Notes under the pieces: model-generated | Seen by the model: only the letters and a program-made list of their open reading frames with translations | Told to the model about the DNA's origin: nothing | The model's database searches: none | In this document: in pieces, positions 37,565 through 45,800 of the stretch | Layout of the letters: every line of letters starts with the position of its first letter | Position numbering within the stretch: the first letter of the stretch is position 1 | Made by a program: the position numbers and the translations under genes | Assembly: GCA_964398915.1 (NCBI GenBank) | Contig: CAYNOR010000007.1 | Location: 1-64,000 of the forward strand | Direction of reading: 5' to 3' | Length of the DNA: 64,000 bases | DNA from: Tichowtungia sp964398915 | GTDB lineage: Bacteria; Verrucomicrobiota; Kiritimatiellia; Kiritimatiellales; Tichowtungiaceae

Positions 37565-37593
37565 AAGTTAACCTGCCGGTTAACAACGGTCAA
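37565..37593 (-). promoter_or_regulatory. higBA promoter
   Basis: On the minus strand, TTGACC (37593-37588) and TAACTT (37570-37565) are separated by 17 bp. The start codon of higB begins at 37558, so transcription would start at or next to the ATG. Confidence 0.6.
37567..37584. promoter_or_regulatory. Operator palindrome of higBA
   Basis: GTTAACC-TGCC-GGTTAAC is a perfect 7-bp inverted repeat overlapping the -10 box and spacer. It is the expected site for repression by HigA. Confidence 0.6.
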
Positions 37594-37859
37594 GCCGGGA
37601 AATCAATTCGAAATCTGGAATTTTCCAATCCTTGGGAACCCGCGCCGGCCGTGCGCAGACACGAAGAAATTTCAAGGCAAGCGAGACGCTTGCGATACGT
37701 ATCGTCGCCGTCCCGGCCTGTCTCGCCATAGCCTTCGGCGACGGCGGACGGCCTTGTCTCAACAAGGTGGAGCGGGCGCTCCGCGCACGCTTTTCGTTTC
37801 GGGTGGAGCGAGCTCTCCTTCAAAAGGTTAGAAGATGGGACGGACACGTTTTCTGCTGT
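37594..37859. other. Intergenic stretch inside the glyS islet
   Basis: No gene is visible. The stretch holds GC-rich dispersed-repeat-like sequence (CATAGCCTTCGGCGACGG near 37731), a GATACGTATC palindrome near 37700 and an imperfect TTCCA palindrome at 37623. Confidence 0.4.
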
Positions 37860-38468
37860 CTATTCTAATTCTTTTATCTTTTTCAACTGTAGAGCAGTTT
37901 TTGTCTCGTTTATGGGAACCTGTCGCCAAATACACATTTCTTTGAGATCGCTCAGGGCTTCGGTAGCCGCTGATTGGAGTTTTACTGCTTTTCGCCGAAC
38001 ACTGGAAATTCTTGACTTAAATACGAGGTGAAAGCCTGTTAATACCACAAACGCGATGATGGCCATCAGGCAAGAACAAGTTGCTGGATTAACTGCCAGA
38101 ATGCTTACTCCAAAAAAATATACAATATCCCATGCCGCTAACAGAAAGCCGTATCGTACCAGCTTCTCGCTTTCTTGTTCTTTCATGTAATCTACAAAAG
38201 ATTTCACAGTGCTTTCGATCGGGCCGATTTTTGTAAGAGTCAATTCGTCAATTTGAGAGCTGCTCCCATGCGCTAATTTTAGTGCTTTTAGGAGATGTTC
38301 TTTTAGGTCGCCTATTTCTTCAGCGGCGCAGAGAACGGATTGTTCTTTTCTAAGATGGTTGCTGACCCATGAAGTAAGGAGGGCATCTAGAGCGAATAAA
38401 GCGAACCCAAGGTTAACCAGCAAGTGGCTGGGAAAAATTTGGCATATGACATCCCAGAAAATTGACAT
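37860..38468 (-). CDS. Membrane protein of unknown two-gene module
   Basis: The 202-residue protein has an N-terminal helix (LVNLGFALFALDALLTSWV) and a central hairpin of two helices (FLLAAWDIVYFFGVSILAV and LMAIIAFVVLTGFHLVF). Between them lies a charged, probably coiled segment of about 70 residues, and a basic cytosolic tail follows. Its ATG is one base after the stop of the upstream gene, so the two are made together. Local composition is more AT-rich than the housekeeping genes. The layout resembles small membrane effectors of defence or toxin systems, but I do not recognise the family. Confidence 0.75.
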   Translation of the reverse strand: MSIFWDVICQIFPSHLLVNLGFALFALDALLTSWVSNHLRKEQSVLCAAEEIGDLKEHLLKALKLAHGSSSQIDELTLTKIGPIESTVKSFVDYMKEQESEKLVRYGFLLAAWDIVYFFGVSILAVNPATCSCLMAIIAFVVLTGFHLVFKSRISSVRRKAVKLQSAATEALSDLKEMCIWRQVPINETKTALQLKKIKELE

Positions 38469-38469
38469 C

Positions 38470-39030
38470 CTATGCGGCTTTCAATATGCCCCATATTTTG
38501 TCGAAGCTTCCGGACTGTTCCTTTGCTTTAACAGGGTCATTAAAACAAACAGAAGCGTGTACATCTTGGCACTCAAAACCCTTATGTGGTTCTTCTCGTC
38601 TATACATTTTGTCATCGAGAGTAATCCAGTGCTCCACAGGGTTGTTTGGATCCTTTAATTGGGCGAAGACGATATCGAGAGCTTCTTGGTATTTTTCATG
38701 AAGGGTTTCGAGCCAATTCGGGATCGCCTTATAAGCGGTCGTAATAACGCGAACTTTCCCGTTGTTGGAAGCAATTCGTTTCACCATCGAACAAAAGGCG
38801 TCTCTAATACTTGTATCGCCGGTTTCTTCTGCAAAACTTCCAGTAATGATCTCGGCTTTTTTTTCGGCCCGATCATATTGTTTGACGGTCAGATAAACAG
38901 CATGGGCGTAGTTGATGTTAGATATAACGGTCGAGTCCCCATTGGTGATAATTTCTTCGACCATCGCTTTATATGTATCCGTTACTCCGTTCGTATTCAT
39001 ATTTTTATCTTGGCTATGGGTTTGATTCAT
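38470..39030 (-). CDS. Soluble protein of unknown two-gene module (PLD-like fold?)
   Basis: The 186-residue protein has no signal peptide. The order AHAVYLTVKQYDRAEKKAEIITGSFAEE (in parts), an alpha-helical stretch, KVRVITTAYK and HWITLDDKMYRREE, then VHASVCFNDPVKAKEQSGSFDKIW recalls phospholipase-D-like folds. No HKD motif is present, so nuclease or lipase activity is not supported. A second ATG at codon 11 is possible. It starts about 120 bp from the glyS stop and is followed at once by a membrane protein gene. Function unknown; fold similarity is a low-confidence inference. Confidence 0.7.
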   Translation of the reverse strand: MNQTHSQDKNMNTNGVTDTYKAMVEEIITNGDSTVISNINYAHAVYLTVKQYDRAEKKAEIITGSFAEETGDTSIRDAFCSMVKRIASNNGKVRVITTAYKAIPNWLETLHEKYQEALDIVFAQLKDPNNPVEHWITLDDKMYRREEPHKGFECQDVHASVCFNDPVKAKEQSGSFDKIWGILKAA

Positions 39031-39149
39031 TTAAGACGTAAAGAACCCCGCTAACCACCCGAATGAGACCAAATTACTCAGAGAACGTCAAAGCCATATA
39101 TTGAAAGAAAAAGGTATCAGTACTATCTTCTAGCCTTTTCCCTCCACGG

Positions 39150-40673
39150 CTAAAACCGGACGCGTTCTTCGATGATGCGTTCGAGTTCGTCGATCTTTAC
39201 GCGGATCTGTTGCATGGTGTCGCGGTCGCGCAGGGTGACGGTGTTGTCTTCCAGGGTCTGGAAGTCGATTGTGACGCCGCACGGCGTGCCGATTTCGTCC
39301 TGACGGCGGTAGCGGCGGCCGATGGCGCCGGCGTGGTCGTAGAAACAGTTCCAGCGGCTGTTGAGTTTTTCGAATACTTCGCGCGCTTTGCCGACGAGTT
39401 CCTCTTTATTTTTGAGCAGCGGGAATACGGCGACTTTGTATGGCGCGATGCACGGCGCGAAACGCAGGACGGTGCGGGCTTCGTAACCTTCCGGAGCCTG
39501 TTTGCCCGGTTCGGCGGTGAGGACGGGGCCCTCTTTGGGAATCCATTCTTCGCGGTAGGCTTCGCAGAGCAGGGCGAGGGCGATACGGTCAACGCCCGCC
39601 GACGGTTCGATGACGTGCGGCAGGAATTTTTCCTTGGTTTCTTCGTCGAAGTATTCGAGCGACTTGCCGCTGGCGTTTTGGTGCTGGGTGAGGTCGAACG
39701 CTCCGCGCGCGGCGATCCCTTCGAGTTCCTGAGTGCCGAAGGGGAAGTCGTAGAGAATGTCGGTGCAGGCGCTGGCGTAATGGGCCAGTTTGTCTTTTTC
39801 GTGAACGTCGCGGTGCATGCGGCCTTCCGGCAGTCCGACCTTGCTGTACCATTTCAGGCGCTCGGAAACCCAGTATTCGTGCTGTTCGGCGTCGGTGCCG
39901 GGCTTGATGAAGAATTCGAGTTCCATCTGTTCGAATTCACGCGAGCGGAAGGTGTAGTTGCGCGGGTTGATTTCGTTACGAAACGCTTTGCCGATCTGCG
40001 CGATGCCGAACGGTACTTTCTGGCGCGAGACGGAAAGGACGTTGGCAAACTGGGCGAAGATGCCCTGTGCGGTTTCGGGGCGAAGCCAGGCGACGTTGGA
40101 GCTGTCTTCCATCGGGCCGACGAAGGTTTTAAACATCAGGTTGAACGAGCGCGGCTCGGTGAGCGTGCCGGGTTTGTCGGTGTCGGGGCCGACGAGTTTG
40201 TCGTAGGCGTCGAGCGCGATGGCGGAGAGCGGAACGGATTCGTAGTCGGCGGTGTTTACTTTGGCTTTTTTCGCCTTTTTCTCCGGAGCTTCTTCGTCCT
40301 CGGGGTAGGCGAACATCAGCGCGGAGGCATCGGTTTTGTGTTTGAAGACGAGAATCTGGTCGGCGCGGTAGCGGCTCTTGGTTTCGCGGCAGTCGAGCAT
40401 CGGGTCTTTAAAGTTGCCGATATGGCCGGAAGCTTCCCAGACTTTGGGGTGCATGATGATGGCGCTGTCGAGGCCGACGACGTTTTCGCGGCTCTGGACG
40501 GTGGCCTTCCACCAGCTTTCTTTGATGTTGCGCTTCAGCTCGACGCCGAGCGGGCCGTAGTCCCAGAAGCCGTTAATGCCCCCGTAGATTTCCGAGGTTT
40601 GGAAGATAAAGCCGCGGCGTTTGCAGAGCGAGGCCAGAGCATCCATCGAGACTGAGTAATCGTTTGCTTTCAT
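39150..40673 (-). CDS. glyS: Glycyl-tRNA synthetase, single-chain
   Basis: The 507-residue class II synthetase charges tRNA-Gly. Visible blocks are RRGFIFQTSEIYGGINGFWDYGP in two parts, RPETAQGIFAQFANV, FRNEINPRNYTFRSREFEQME in parts and DRIALALLCEAY. The C-terminal anticodon-binding domain runs from APYKVAVFPLL. An acidic/Lys-rich insertion EDEEAPEKKAKKAK lies near residue 110. The open frame extends upstream to 41684 through the next gene region, without family similarity, so I start at MKANDYS. No clear ribosome-binding site is seen. The last 70 bp are duplicated at 36859. Confidence 0.96.
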   Translation of the reverse strand: MKANDYSVSMDALASLCKRRGFIFQTSEIYGGINGFWDYGPLGVELKRNIKESWWKATVQSRENVVGLDSAIIMHPKVWEASGHIGNFKDPMLDCRETKSRYRADQILVFKHKTDASALMFAYPEDEEAPEKKAKKAKVNTADYESVPLSAIALDAYDKLVGPDTDKPGTLTEPRSFNLMFKTFVGPMEDSSNVAWLRPETAQGIFAQFANVLSVSRQKVPFGIAQIGKAFRNEINPRNYTFRSREFEQMELEFFIKPGTDAEQHEYWVSERLKWYSKVGLPEGRMHRDVHEKDKLAHYASACTDILYDFPFGTQELEGIAARGAFDLTQHQNASGKSLEYFDEETKEKFLPHVIEPSAGVDRIALALLCEAYREEWIPKEGPVLTAEPGKQAPEGYEARTVLRFAPCIAPYKVAVFPLLKNKEELVGKAREVFEKLNSRWNCFYDHAGAIGRRYRRQDEIGTPCGVTIDFQTLEDNTVTLRDRDTMQQIRVKIDELERIIEERVRF

Positions 40674-40742
40674 AAGGGGGCAGAGGATGCCCGAAACGGT
40701 TTGGAGTTGAAAGTTAAAATTTAAACGGACAGACTGCCCCCC

Positions 40743-41021
40743 GTGAAAGAAAAAGCAACATACCAGCGGTTTGATCTCCTCGCGTTTCTGGCCATACTGG
40801 GCTGCATCGGCATGCTGCTTTTTGAATGCATCTTCATTTTTGAACTCTACGACCGTGCGCCGGATGAGATCGTGAATCTGATCCCGCCTCCGGTGAGCCC
40901 TCCGGTCGTTGCACCGGCGGTTAATCCGCCGAAAGCTGTTACGCCGGATCCGGTTTCTGTACCGCCCGTGACCGCGCCCGCCGGCGATGCACCTAAACCT
41001 GCCGTCACGCCTGTCGGTTGA
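40743..41021 (+). CDS. Small membrane protein with proline-rich tail
   Basis: The 92-residue protein starts at a GTG. It has one helix (LAFLAILGCIGMLLFECIFIF) and a tail rich in Pro, Val and Ala (PPPVSPPVVAPAVNPPKAV) that would span the periplasm. It diverges from glyS across 69 bp. Proline-rich tails of this type span the periplasm or bind partners, but there is no known family. No clear ribosome-binding site is visible, so it might be non-coding. Confidence 0.5.
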   Translation: MKEKATYQRFDLLAFLAILGCIGMLLFECIFIFELYDRAPDEIVNLIPPPVSPPVVAPAVNPPKAVTPDPVSVPPVTAPAGDAPKPAVTPVG

Positions 41022-41062
41022 TCTGGGTTTCCTGAAATTGCTAATAAAACAGGAATAACTTC

Positions 41063-41092
41063 TTGATATACATTCATGAATGTATGTATAAG
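41063..41092 (+). promoter_or_regulatory. Promoter of the tetR-RND operon
   Basis: TTGATA (41063-41068) and TATAAG (41087-41092) are separated by 18 bp, 28 bp before the tetR start codon. The spacer is occupied by a perfect palindrome. Confidence 0.65.
41068..41085. promoter_or_regulatory. TetR/AcrR-type operator
   Basis: ATACATTCATGAATGTAT is an 18-bp perfect palindrome in the promoter spacer. It closely resembles the known AcrR operator of enteric bacteria, and the downstream gene encodes an AcrR-like repressor. Confidence 0.75.
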
Positions 41093-41120
41093 TAGCCCGA
41101 AATTCATCAGGGAGCAGGAA

Positions 41121-41798
41121 ATGGCCAGAAAAACAAAAGAGGATGCGCAGGTAACCCGGGCCAGCGTACTGATTTCGGCTCTGGACCTGTTCAGTGAGAA
41201 GGGTTATTCCCGCACGACCTTTGATGACATTGCCAAAAAAATCGGTATGACGCGCGGTGCGGTTTATTGGCACTTCGATAATAAACCGGCTTTGCTTGCC
41301 GCTTTGATTGAATATTTCCACGAACGCAAGGAGCAGATGATCGGCGTTCGGGTGCCGGACATTCATACGGTGGATGAGTTGCGGAACGCATTTATTACTC
41401 ATGCCCGGATTGTCACGGAAGATGCGGTCACCCGTAAATTTGAGTTTTTCATGAGCTTTCAGATGGAGTGGTCCGAAGAGCTGCTCACGGAGACGCACAA
41501 GAAGCTGAATGAGATCCGCAAAAGTCCTCTGGAGGCGTTCAAACAGTGTTTTCAGACTCCCGGAATTGCCAGCCGCCTGCGGCCCGGCATTGATCTGGAT
41601 CGGCTGATTCTGACGCTGGCGGCTTTCTGGGTCGGATCGTGCAAGATGTATCTGGGGCGTTGTCCTGGTCTTGATTTCGGTCACCGGGCGGAGACGGATA
41701 TCGAGCTGCTCACCGGTTTTGATCTGATGTCGGCGGTTGCCGGCGGTTTTGATTTAATAATGAGTGCGGTTTTAAAAAAGGAGTGCATAGATGAATAA
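41121..41798 (+). CDS. TetR/AcrR-family repressor
   Basis: The 225-residue protein has an N-terminal helix-turn-helix (RASVLISALDLFSEKGYSRTTFDDIAKKIGMTRGAVYWHF in parts) and a helical ligand-binding domain. The ATG is preceded by GGGAGCAGG; the frame from 41076 would start inside the operator and is rejected. It overlaps the adaptor gene by 8 bp (ATGAATAA) and so is co-expressed with the pump. It should repress the operon and be released by a pump substrate. Confidence 0.94.
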   Translation: MARKTKEDAQVTRASVLISALDLFSEKGYSRTTFDDIAKKIGMTRGAVYWHFDNKPALLAALIEYFHERKEQMIGVRVPDIHTVDELRNAFITHARIVTEDAVTRKFEFFMSFQMEWSEELLTETHKKLNEIRKSPLEAFKQCFQTPGIASRLRPGIDLDRLILTLAAFWVGSCKMYLGRCPGLDFGHRAETDIELLTGFDLMSAVAGGFDLIMSAVLKKECIDE

Positions 41799-42894
41799 GA
41801 AGATAGTTTTGATCGTGAGCGGAGCGGCTGGAGTATCGTTGCTGGCCGGATGGTTTTTACACGGAATGCTTGGCGGTAAGGGCGGCGGTCGTCCGGGAAT
41901 GGGCGCGATGCAGATGCCGCCTGCAACCGTCACCGTGAAAACGGTATTGAAGTCGCATATTCAGCCTGCGGATGAATACATTGCCAAAGTCGAGCCGGTT
42001 GAGGATGTGATGATCCGCAGTGAAGTTTCCGGTTATATCGCCGCCGTGCATTTTGAAGAGGGCGGCACGGTGAAAGAAGGCGATCTGCTGTTCACGATTG
42101 ACCGGCGGTCTTATCAGGCGGCGGCAGATGCGGCGGAAGCCGAGCTGAGCCGTGCGCAGAAGCTGTATGACCGCATGAAGAACGCCGATACCCGCAGCAT
42201 TTCGCGCGCCGATATGGATTCGGCGGAAAGCGCTTTTCTGAGCGCGCAGGCCGCTTTCAAGCGGGCCAAAGTCTCGCTGGATTATACGGAGATCCGGGCT
42301 GCGGTCAGCGGGCAGATCGGTGCGGCGAAGGTGACCAAAGGTAATTACGTCACCTCGTCATCCGGTGCACTGGCGCGGATTGTGCAGATGGATCCGGTTC
42401 GTGTGACGTTTTCGCTGACCGACCGTGACTATCTCAAATTCCGTCAGCAGGAGATTGCTGGTTCAGCGGAAACCCGTGTGGCGCAGGTCCGGCTTCCCGG
42501 CGGTACGGTTCTTCCAGCGGTTGGGAAAAAAGATTTCGACGACAACGCCATCAATCCGGAGACCGGCACGATTGCGGTGCGTTATCTGTTTAATAATCGC
42601 GACGGGTTGCTGATTCCCGGCGGCTATGTCACCGCGCTGCTCCGCAATCAGAACAGCGAAAAAGGAATCAAGATTCCGCAGAAAGCACTGCTGGTGGATC
42701 AGCAGGGGGGCTATGTGATGACGGCGGATGAAAAAGGCATGGTTTCGCCTGTGCGCATTGTTACCGGAGCGCAAATCGGAACAGATGTCTTGGTCCTTCT
42801 GGGCCTCAAGGAAGGCGACCGCATCATCGTGGACGGAGTCCAAAAGACCCGTCCCGGCGCGACAGTGAATGTGATTCAGGCGGAGGCTAAATAA
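41791..42894 (+). CDS. RND efflux periplasmic adaptor (AcrA family)
   Basis: The 367-residue membrane-fusion protein has an N-terminal anchor (IVLIVSGAAGVSLLAGWFL). The lipoyl half-motifs are GYIAAVHFEEGGTVKEGDLLF and the partner KVTKGNYVTSSSGALARIVQ in parts, with a helical hairpin between them (AAADAAEAELSRAQKLYDRM). C-terminal barrel domains end with GVQKTRPGATVNV. It bridges the inner-membrane pump and the outer-membrane channel, both encoded by the next gene, which overlaps by one base. Confidence 0.95.
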   Translation: MNKKIVLIVSGAAGVSLLAGWFLHGMLGGKGGGRPGMGAMQMPPATVTVKTVLKSHIQPADEYIAKVEPVEDVMIRSEVSGYIAAVHFEEGGTVKEGDLLFTIDRRSYQAAADAAEAELSRAQKLYDRMKNADTRSISRADMDSAESAFLSAQAAFKRAKVSLDYTEIRAAVSGQIGAAKVTKGNYVTSSSGALARIVQMDPVRVTFSLTDRDYLKFRQQEIAGSAETRVAQVRLPGGTVLPAVGKKDFDDNAINPETGTIAVRYLFNNRDGLLIPGGYVTALLRNQNSEKGIKIPQKALLVDQQGGYVMTADEKGMVSPVRIVTGAQIGTDVLVLLGLKEGDRIIVDGVQKTRPGATVNVIQAEAK

Positions 42895-45800
42895 TGATTT
42901 CCCGGATTTTTATTGAACGCCCGCGTTTTGCCGGTGTGATTTCCATTGTGCTGATGCTGGCCGGTATTCTTGCGATGTTCTCGCTGCCGATCGCGCAGTA
43001 TCCGGAGGTTACTCCGCCGCAGGTGATCGTTCATGCGTTTTATCCCGGAGCCAGTGCGGAAGTTCTGGCGGCAACCGTTGCCGGCCCGATCGAAGATGCA
43101 GTCAATGGCGTGGACGACATGATTTATATGTCTTCTACGTCCGACAGTTCGGGCAGCTACCAGCTGTCGGTGAGCTTTGCTGTCGGCACCGACCCCGATA
43201 TGTCGCAGGTCAAGGTGCAGAACCGTGTGGCTCAGGCCGAGCCGCTGCTGCCGGCGGAAGTGACCCAGCAGGGCGTTACGGTGCAGACCAAGTCCGCAGA
43301 TATGCTCGGGTTCGTCATGATCCGTTCGCCGGGCGGAACCCGCGATGAGCTGTTTCTGAGCGACTACATCTACAAAGTCATCAAACCGGCGCTTGAGCGC
43401 GTTTCCGGTGTCAGCAGCGCTCAGGTGTACGGACCGAAATACAGCATGCGGGTCTGGATGGATTCAGGCCGGCTGGCCGCTCTGGGAATCAGTCCGGCTG
43501 AAGTGGCCGCCGCCATTCAGCAGCAGAACGTCCAGGCTTCGGTCGGCTCTGTCGGAAGCGTTCCGGGAAACGGTCAGGTAACGTATACGTTGAAGGCTGA
43601 AGGCCGTTTGAATAATCCGGCGGACTTTGAAAACATTGTGGTGCGCACCGGTCCGGACAGCGCCGTGGTTTATCTTAAAGATATCGCCCGCGTCGAAAAA
43701 GGAGCCGAAAATTATCTGAACCGCGCCAAATTTAACGGGGAGATGGCCGTGGCGATCGGCGTGAGCCGTTCTTCGGATGCCAACGCGCTGGAAGCCATGA
43801 ATGCTTTGCGGGCCGAACTCAAGTCGCTGAGCAAGCGATTCCCCTCCGACATGGAATACATTCTGCCGTACGATGCCACCAATTTCGTGCGCGTCAGTAT
43901 CGATGAAATTGTTCTCACCCTGCTGATCACCGTTCTGCTCGTTATCGGTGTCTGCTACATCTTTCTTCAGGACTGGCGCGCCACGATGGTGCCGGCGCTG
44001 ACCATTCCGGTTTCGCTTTGCGCCACCTTTGCAGTGCTCATGGCGTTCGGCTACAGCATTAATACGCTGACGCTGTTCGGTTTGGTCCTCGCTATTGGTC
44101 TGCTGGTGGACGATGCCATCGTTGTGGTGGAGCGCGTTCTCTATCTGATGGAAACCGAGGGTCTCGACCACAAGGCGGCCACCATCAAAACCATGGAGCA
44201 GGTTACTGGCGCGGTCATTGCCACCACGCTGGTGCTGCTCGCCATCTTTGTGCCGATCGGATTTGTCGGCGGAATAGTCGGTAAAATTTATCAGCAGTTC
44301 GCGGTGGCGATTTCCACGGCGGTACTGTTTTCCACGGTCAACGCGCTGACGCTCAGTCCGGCGTTGTGCGCCACGATTCTGAGGGTTATTAAACCCAAAG
44401 AGCATGGACCGCTGCGCTGGTTCAATACCGGACTGAATCGTTTGCGCGGGCGCTATGTGGCCACGTCCACCCGGCTGGCCCGTCGGCTTTTCGTCACGCT
44501 GTTTATCCTGCTCGGTGTGATGGGCGGTTCCTGGCTGCTGTCTTCACTGAGTCCGACCGCCTTTTTGCCGGACGAAGACCAAGGGGTGATGTTTGGCGCC
44601 ATTCAGCTGCCGGAAGGCGCGACGTGCACACGGACCGAAGCCCTGATGGAACAGGCCCTCCAGCCGCTTCGTAATGAGCCCGGCATTGCCTTTGTTGTAC
44701 AGGTCTCCGGATTCAGCATGATCGGCGGCTCCGGTGAAAACGTCGCCTTCTTCCTGCTTGGACTCGACAGCTGGGACAAGCGAAAAGCCCCCGAACTTCA
44801 GGCCAAGGCGCTTCAGCAGAGACTTCAGGCCCGGCTGGCGGCGGTTCCCGGCGCACGAATCAACATCTTCACTCCGCCGGCTATCATGGGGCTCGGCGTG
44901 AGCGGCGGGATGGACATCCGTCTTCAGGCGATTAACGATAACGATCCGCAAAAGCTGGATGCGGTTCTGAAAAATTTCCTGATGAAACTGAACACCACGC
45001 CCGGCATCATGTATGCCTTCAGCGGCTATGCGGCGGATACCCCGCATCTGTTTCTGGAAGTGGATCGGGTTAAAGCCGCGCTGATGCAGGTGAAGGTCAT
45101 CGATATTTTTGCCACGTTACAGAACTACTTCGGCTCGCGCTACGTCAACGACGTTAACTTTGAAGGACAGGTTAATAAAGTGGTCATTCAGGCCGACTGG
45201 GAATTCCGCGATCAGGCGGACGACATCAACCGGCTGTACGTAAAGAGTCAGTCCGGGGCCATGGTTCCGCTCGGCAGTGTGCTGAATGTTAAGCCAGCGC
45301 TGGCTCCCCGCTCGGTGGATCGCTACAACAAATTTACAGCGGCGTCGGTCACCGCTGTGGCGCTGCCGTTTCTCAGTAGCGGCGATGCGATGAAGCTGGT
45401 CACCAAGGTGGCTAAAGAAACTCTGCCGGACGGTTATACCTTTGACTGGTCGAGTCTGAGCTATCAGGAATCGCGGGCTTCCGGAGGATCTTTCATTCTG
45501 ATCGCACTCGCGCTGGTCTTCGGCTACCTCTTTCTTGTTGCTCAGTATGAAAGCTGGAGCATTCCGCTGCCGGTCATGCTCTCCACGTTCGTTGCGATGT
45601 TCGGCGCACTGCTCGCTCTGTTTTTCACCCGGATGCCGCTCAGCATCTACGCTCAGCTCGGTCTGATTCTGCTGGTGGGGCTGGCGAGTAAAAACGCCAT
45701 TCTGATCGTGGAGTTTTCAAAAACCCGGCGTGAAGAAGGGCTGTCAATTATTGATGCAGCTGCCGACGGAGCTGGCCAGCGCTTCCGCGCTGTGCTGATG

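Noticed and set aside
39210..40655. 481-codon plus-strand frame opposite glyS
   Set aside because: It mirrors glyS codon structure, with Val/Glu/Phe-rich low-complexity sequence and no family similarity.
40674..41684. 337-codon N-terminal extension of glyS
   Set aside because: It is antisense to the tetR gene and the small membrane protein gene and is unlike any synthetase domain.
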